64,000 nt of DNA from Pegea sp. RAD2-039 (Eukaryota > Chordata > Thaliacea > Salpida > Salpidae), in assembly GCA_034620365.1 (NCBI GenBank), contig JAQGEQ010000171.1, positions 124,001 to 188,000 on the forward strand, written 5' to 3'. The position numbers were made by a program, and so were the translations under genes. Below, in pieces: positions 59,907 through 64,000 of the stretch; positions within the stretch are counted from its first letter, which is position 1, and each line of letters opens with the position of its first letter. A model generated the notes under the pieces. It saw only the letters and a list, made by a program, of their open reading frames with translations. It ran no database searches and was not told the DNA's origin.

Positions 59907-62900
59907 AGTGAATTTTGTGGTAGAAAGATTTTGATTGTAACAATCGAGTAAGCGATGTTTGTAGCTTACAGCATTTGTTGATGTAAATAGAAGTTCAATG
60001 ACTAGATTGTAGCTTCATTTAATGGCTAAGATTCCATTTAAGTTGTTGCTTTGGGTTTTAGTTTAAATTGACCAAGTTACTTTATTCAATGTAAAGTCGG
60101 CTATCTCTCAAATTTCACTGCTTGTTAGTTTTACTGATGGTAGTGGTATATTTGAAATGTATATTAGTAGAATATTTTGCCGCTTTCGTAAATGTGTTAT
60201 TCTTCATTCCCTTATAGACCAGGATCCTTCAGGAACAGACTTGGCGTTGTTAGTAGTGGGTACCGTTGTTTGCTGATCACCTTTTACAGATAGAATAAAG
60301 CTCTCTTAAAAAGTTGTTTCAAAACAATACTTTCAAAGTTGCAAAACGTTATATAAAAGTAAAATAAGATATTGTTAAATAAACAAAGTATCTGATCAAT
60401 TTTCGAGAAAGATTCAAAAGCTTTTGTTACACACATTTAGTTGTAAGCTAAATGCCTTTTTTTTCTAAACGATATACTTCTGAAAAAAAAAACAATCTGT
60501 ATAAATTTTTTAAGTTATGTAACAGAAGACATGTGAATACTTCACTAAGATCTTTTTCATTAAAATATTTCTTTCTCAGTATTTCAAAGACACCGTCAAC
60601 TTTGAAGAAGTAATAATTTCACAATTAAGATTTGGTGAGATAGTTGATTGCTGAATAAATTTTTAAAGTGAAGTTTAAATCAAGGTTTAGAGAACTATTT
60701 GGGCAGCAAATAAAAAATGTGGTAAACGAAGTGATAAATTGTTAAAAGTTATTTTATCATTTACAGATGATTTAACTACACGAATGCAACTTTCGTGAAT
60801 GATTTTTAACCATTTCTTAAAAGTTCTTCAGCTAAATTCAAGTTAAAAATTTGAGTATATAAAAACGATTCAAAACTTAGAAAATAGTTATTAGTTTTTA
60901 CTTGTTCTAATTACGTTTTTTTAATTTTTTGCTGAAATAAAAAGAGGTTATGATAGTTATCAAATATAAACTATCATTTAATTTTTAAGAAAAATTTAGG
61001 AACATTTTACTTCAATGCAATGTACAGCGTATATTTTGTTTATTTATGTAATTTCATGGAAGATAAATTAAACTCCACAAATTGCAGTCTAAAAATGTAC
61101 AACTTTAAAAACAAACAATCTCATGTGACTTGAAAAAATTTCAGTTTTTCATAAATTCCAGGTAACAAAGTATTCAAGCTCCTCAGCGTTTTACATGTTT
61201 ATTATTATTTCTAAAATAATTAAATAGTAGAATAAAAATACGTTCATGAAAATTAATAACGAATAATTACAGAAAATTTGTTTTATAAATTTTTACTAAA
61301 CTTTGTAAATTAATTAATATAAAAATTATTCATTCTAAACAAAAAAGATATAGTTGATAAAAAAAACCGACATTAAAAACTATTTTCTTTTAATTTTCCT
61401 TCTAAACTTTCTCATAAACTTATGTTTGCTCTTCGAAATTAAATTCAGTATTTAATTTTATGTAATATATTTGTAGTCAGTTTACTTTAGAATAAAAATG
61501 ATATCTTATAAAAAGAGTATTTGCAAAATTTTACCTTTATTCAATCGTAATAACGCTAATATAAAGATTTACAAGAAAAGTATAAACTAAAAGTAGTTTG
61601 AAAGAACAAAATAATCGATTATCGTTCTTAATCTATAAAAAACTTTGTTGTAAACATGTTTTAGTAGACATTAGTTTTTATTTAAATTTTTTCAATTACT
61701 AAGTTTATTTGCAGTTTTACGTCGATTTTATAATCTTCAAAATATTTAATGTGCTTACTTTTTCGAATCAAAAAAGCTTGTTACAAAAAAATTAATACTA
61801 AACAGGAAATCTAAGTAAGAATTAAATCGACATACTGAAGTGTAAATCATAATAAAATAATGTTTGAAGTTAAATATTGTATTAAAATGACGTCGTTGAA
61901 TTCTTAATTAATCAAAATTGTCTGTTTTGTCCTAAGACATAAATTAAATTTAAAACCTCAAAAATGCAATTCAATAAAAACAAAATCAGAACTTAAAAAT
62001 GCTAATGAACAAAGTTATAGCATTCATCAGCAAATAAAATAAATAAAAACCGATTTATGGTCATGAACTTGAACTTGTAAATAAAAAAAAGTTGAGTCGA
62101 ATTCAGTTATTCTAGTTATAAAGACTTTTTGCAAAAATAGAGAATACTCAACCAAAAGATAAAATTATTAAACTTTATATTTGTTTAGAAAAGTAGCACT
62201 CAGTTATTAATCTAGAAGTTGAGCTGTTTTAAGTAACAAAATAGTTTAGAAAAATCACAACGAAAACTTATGAAAAATAATTTTACGGTAACACATTTGT
62301 AACAGCATGTACCCTTTCTATTTTAAAGAATTTTAATTTTTATAGGATCTTTTAAACTTTTTTTAAATCTATTTGTATTTTCCATTTCTTTTAAGTTAGT
62401 AGGAATCATTTTTTAAATAATTCTAAATGAAATTAATCTAAATCGCTATATTAGGTGAATTTTTAATTATTTATGCTTTCGAAGGTTGATTTATTTGTGC
62501 TATCTAAATTTATTTCAAATCTATAGTGTTTGTGGATCAAGAAAATACCTAAATAAAATATTTAATTTAATGTAGGAAAATTTACAGAATTTATACTTAG
62601 ATATAATTATTTTTGTAAAAAAATGTCTACTTAGTTTCCAGTATACGATGTTTGTGGCTACCAAAGTTTTAAACAAAATTTACTTTGTTAATAAACTTAA
62701 TTTTTTAAAGTATATTTGCAAGACTGTCAAGTAATACATAAAATTTAATAATTTGTAAATATAATCAATATATTTAGTCTCATAATAGTAAAAGTACATT
62801 TTAGCTGCAAAACCCATGGTCTTGTAAACAACGATTTTTGATGTGAACTTTAATATAAATCGTTTAATGTAAATTTTGTAAGTATAGGAAATTGTTTTGT

Positions 62901-63147
62901 AAGAATCATTTAGTAGATTCAGCAAATAATCATAAGTTATAAGAATATAAATATTAAATTGTAAATAAACCATTTTAGGTGGCTGAATTAAATTTGGTAG
63001 CTTTAATAATAACAACTGGTTGTCATATATATACCATTATAAAAATATTATATCCTTTTAATCAAAACTTTTTGTTAAAATTAGTTGACAAAAAAAAACT
63101 GGAATTTATTTCTATTGAATTTTTAGATTGGTTTTAAATTATAAAAG
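59907..63147. other. Intergenic AT-rich DNA
   Basis: No exon or repeat that I can support. A 111-codon minus-strand frame at 62680-63015 is made almost only of Y, I, K, L and F and is best explained by base composition. Confidence 0.5.
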
Positions 63148-64000
63148 ATGTTGCTTATTCAATCAAAACAATTTTGCACAAAAAAATGTGTAAGTAAAAT
63201 TTTAGATACACCAAGAACTAAGTTAACAGAATGGATGTATAAATTCAAAAATGCCAACATTTTTGAAGCTGATATATCCGCTGAAATAATTATATCACAT
63301 GCTCTAGGGAAAAAAATGGTAAAAACTAAATACAAGTTTTATCAATATTTATTTTTGTCAAGTTTTTTTTTATAATTTAAAACTAACTTTTAATTAAATG
63401 ATGATAGATTTATAAATGTATTAAAATTATTTTCAGTTTCATTGTGTAAATGATTATAGTTTGAGATAGAAAGCTTTTAGAGCACTTTTTCCTAAAACAT
63501 ATTTTGATTTTGTCAGTTTAATGAGCTCTCGCATGAGCAGCAAAACGTCAAGCTAACTCAATTTCAATCTCTTGCTATTGATCAATTATGCAAAAAACGT
63601 TTAGAAAATCAAATGCCACTTCAATATATTATTGGGGAATGGGATTTTAGAAAAATCAATTTGAAGATGAAGTCTCCAGTTTTCATTCCTCGGCCTGAAA
63701 CTGAAGTAACTTTGAAATTGTCAATGAAATTAAATAAATTCACATTAATAGTTTAATAATATAAGAAGGTATATTTTGAACAAGATGTTAATGTAAAACT
63801 TTCAAACATTTATAAACAATTATTTAGCTTGTAAAATTTGTTAAGCTTATTTTTCGATTTCAGTTATTAGTTGATGTGGTTAATATGGATATTAAAGAAT
63901 CTAACAAAGACTACTTTAATCTGTTAGAAGTTGGATGTGGTTCTGGTCCCATTTCTCTTTCTCTTATTGAAGAACAAAAGAAAAGAAATAAAAATACTAA
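63148..64000 (+). CDS. HEMK1: HEMK1-like glutamine methyltransferase, N-terminal part
   Basis: Mitochondrial release-factor methyltransferase of the HemK/PrmC family, which methylates the Gln of the GGQ motif in peptide-release factors. Exons: 63148-63318, 63517-63705, and 63864 to beyond the window; all joints are in phase 0. The N terminus [19 protein letters not shown] is basic, fitting mitochondrial import. Then come the PrmC-type N-terminal helical domain ([36 protein letters not shown]), FIPRPETE, which matches the family's IPRPETE, and [15 protein letters not shown], the SAM-binding motif I. The catalytic NPPY motif is not reached before the window ends. Confidence 0.92.

Noticed and set aside
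62680-63015. 111-codon minus-strand frame before HEMK1
   Set aside because: Composition is almost only Y, I, K, L and F, as AT-rich DNA gives by chance; no motif.

Overview
This is AT-rich animal nuclear DNA. Genes are split by GT-AG introns that are mostly 45-60 bases long. The gene set is metazoan: a LIM-homeodomain (Islet-type) gene, Nup358/RANBP2, a mitochondrial-type cyclophilin, a ZC3H4/6/8-family CCCH protein and HEMK1. I infer an invertebrate with short introns but cannot name the species. The continuous open frames in the window are mostly single exons, so I rebuilt gene models from splice sites, reading phase and protein motifs.

Layout. 1-5.0 kb (-): N-terminal part of an Islet-like gene (a Ser/Thr-rich exon spliced in phase to the first LIM domain); the rest lies off the left edge. 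5-21 kb: largely gene-free, with GC-richer islands that could be regulatory or alternative first exons; one candidate first exon is at 18.5 kb (-). 21.3-28.4 kb: two ~1.23 kb, almost identical inverted arms around a 4.6 kb loop that holds a tRNA-like/SINE relic and a dead non-LTR retrotransposon. 28.8-29.8 kb (+): a LARGE-like GT8 glycosyltransferase copy with two frameshifts. 32.0-32.6 kb (+): two-exon cyclophilin, tail-to-tail with 32.7-36.6 kb (-), an 11-exon, 995-residue CCCH zinc-finger protein. 36.6-46 kb: AT-rich and gene-poor. 46.1-59.1 kb (+): a complete 54-exon Nup358/RANBP2 model of 3151 residues. 59.3-59.8 kb (+): a four-exon, 89-residue gene that I do not recognise. 63.1 kb to the end (+): HEMK1, cut by the right edge.

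The most interesting object is the Nup358 gene. Its order is TPR-like N terminus, RanBD1, RanBD2, one RanBP2-type zinc finger, FG array, IR1, RanBD3, RanBD4, IR2, RanBD5. It has no C-terminal cyclophilin domain. The two SUMO-E3 internal repeats, adjacent in the vertebrate protein, are separated here by two Ran-binding domains. Four unrelated coding minisatellites (33, 33, 39 and 30 base units) interrupt the linkers, and one of them generates FG repeats. Many of its tiny introns carry the palindromes TGACGTCA or CACGTG, or a GTTGGTTG-type start.

The genes are not an operon or pathway. Nup358 (nuclear pore, Ran and SUMO) and the CCCH protein (nuclear RNA) act around the nucleus; the cyclophilin and HEMK1 are probably mitochondrial.
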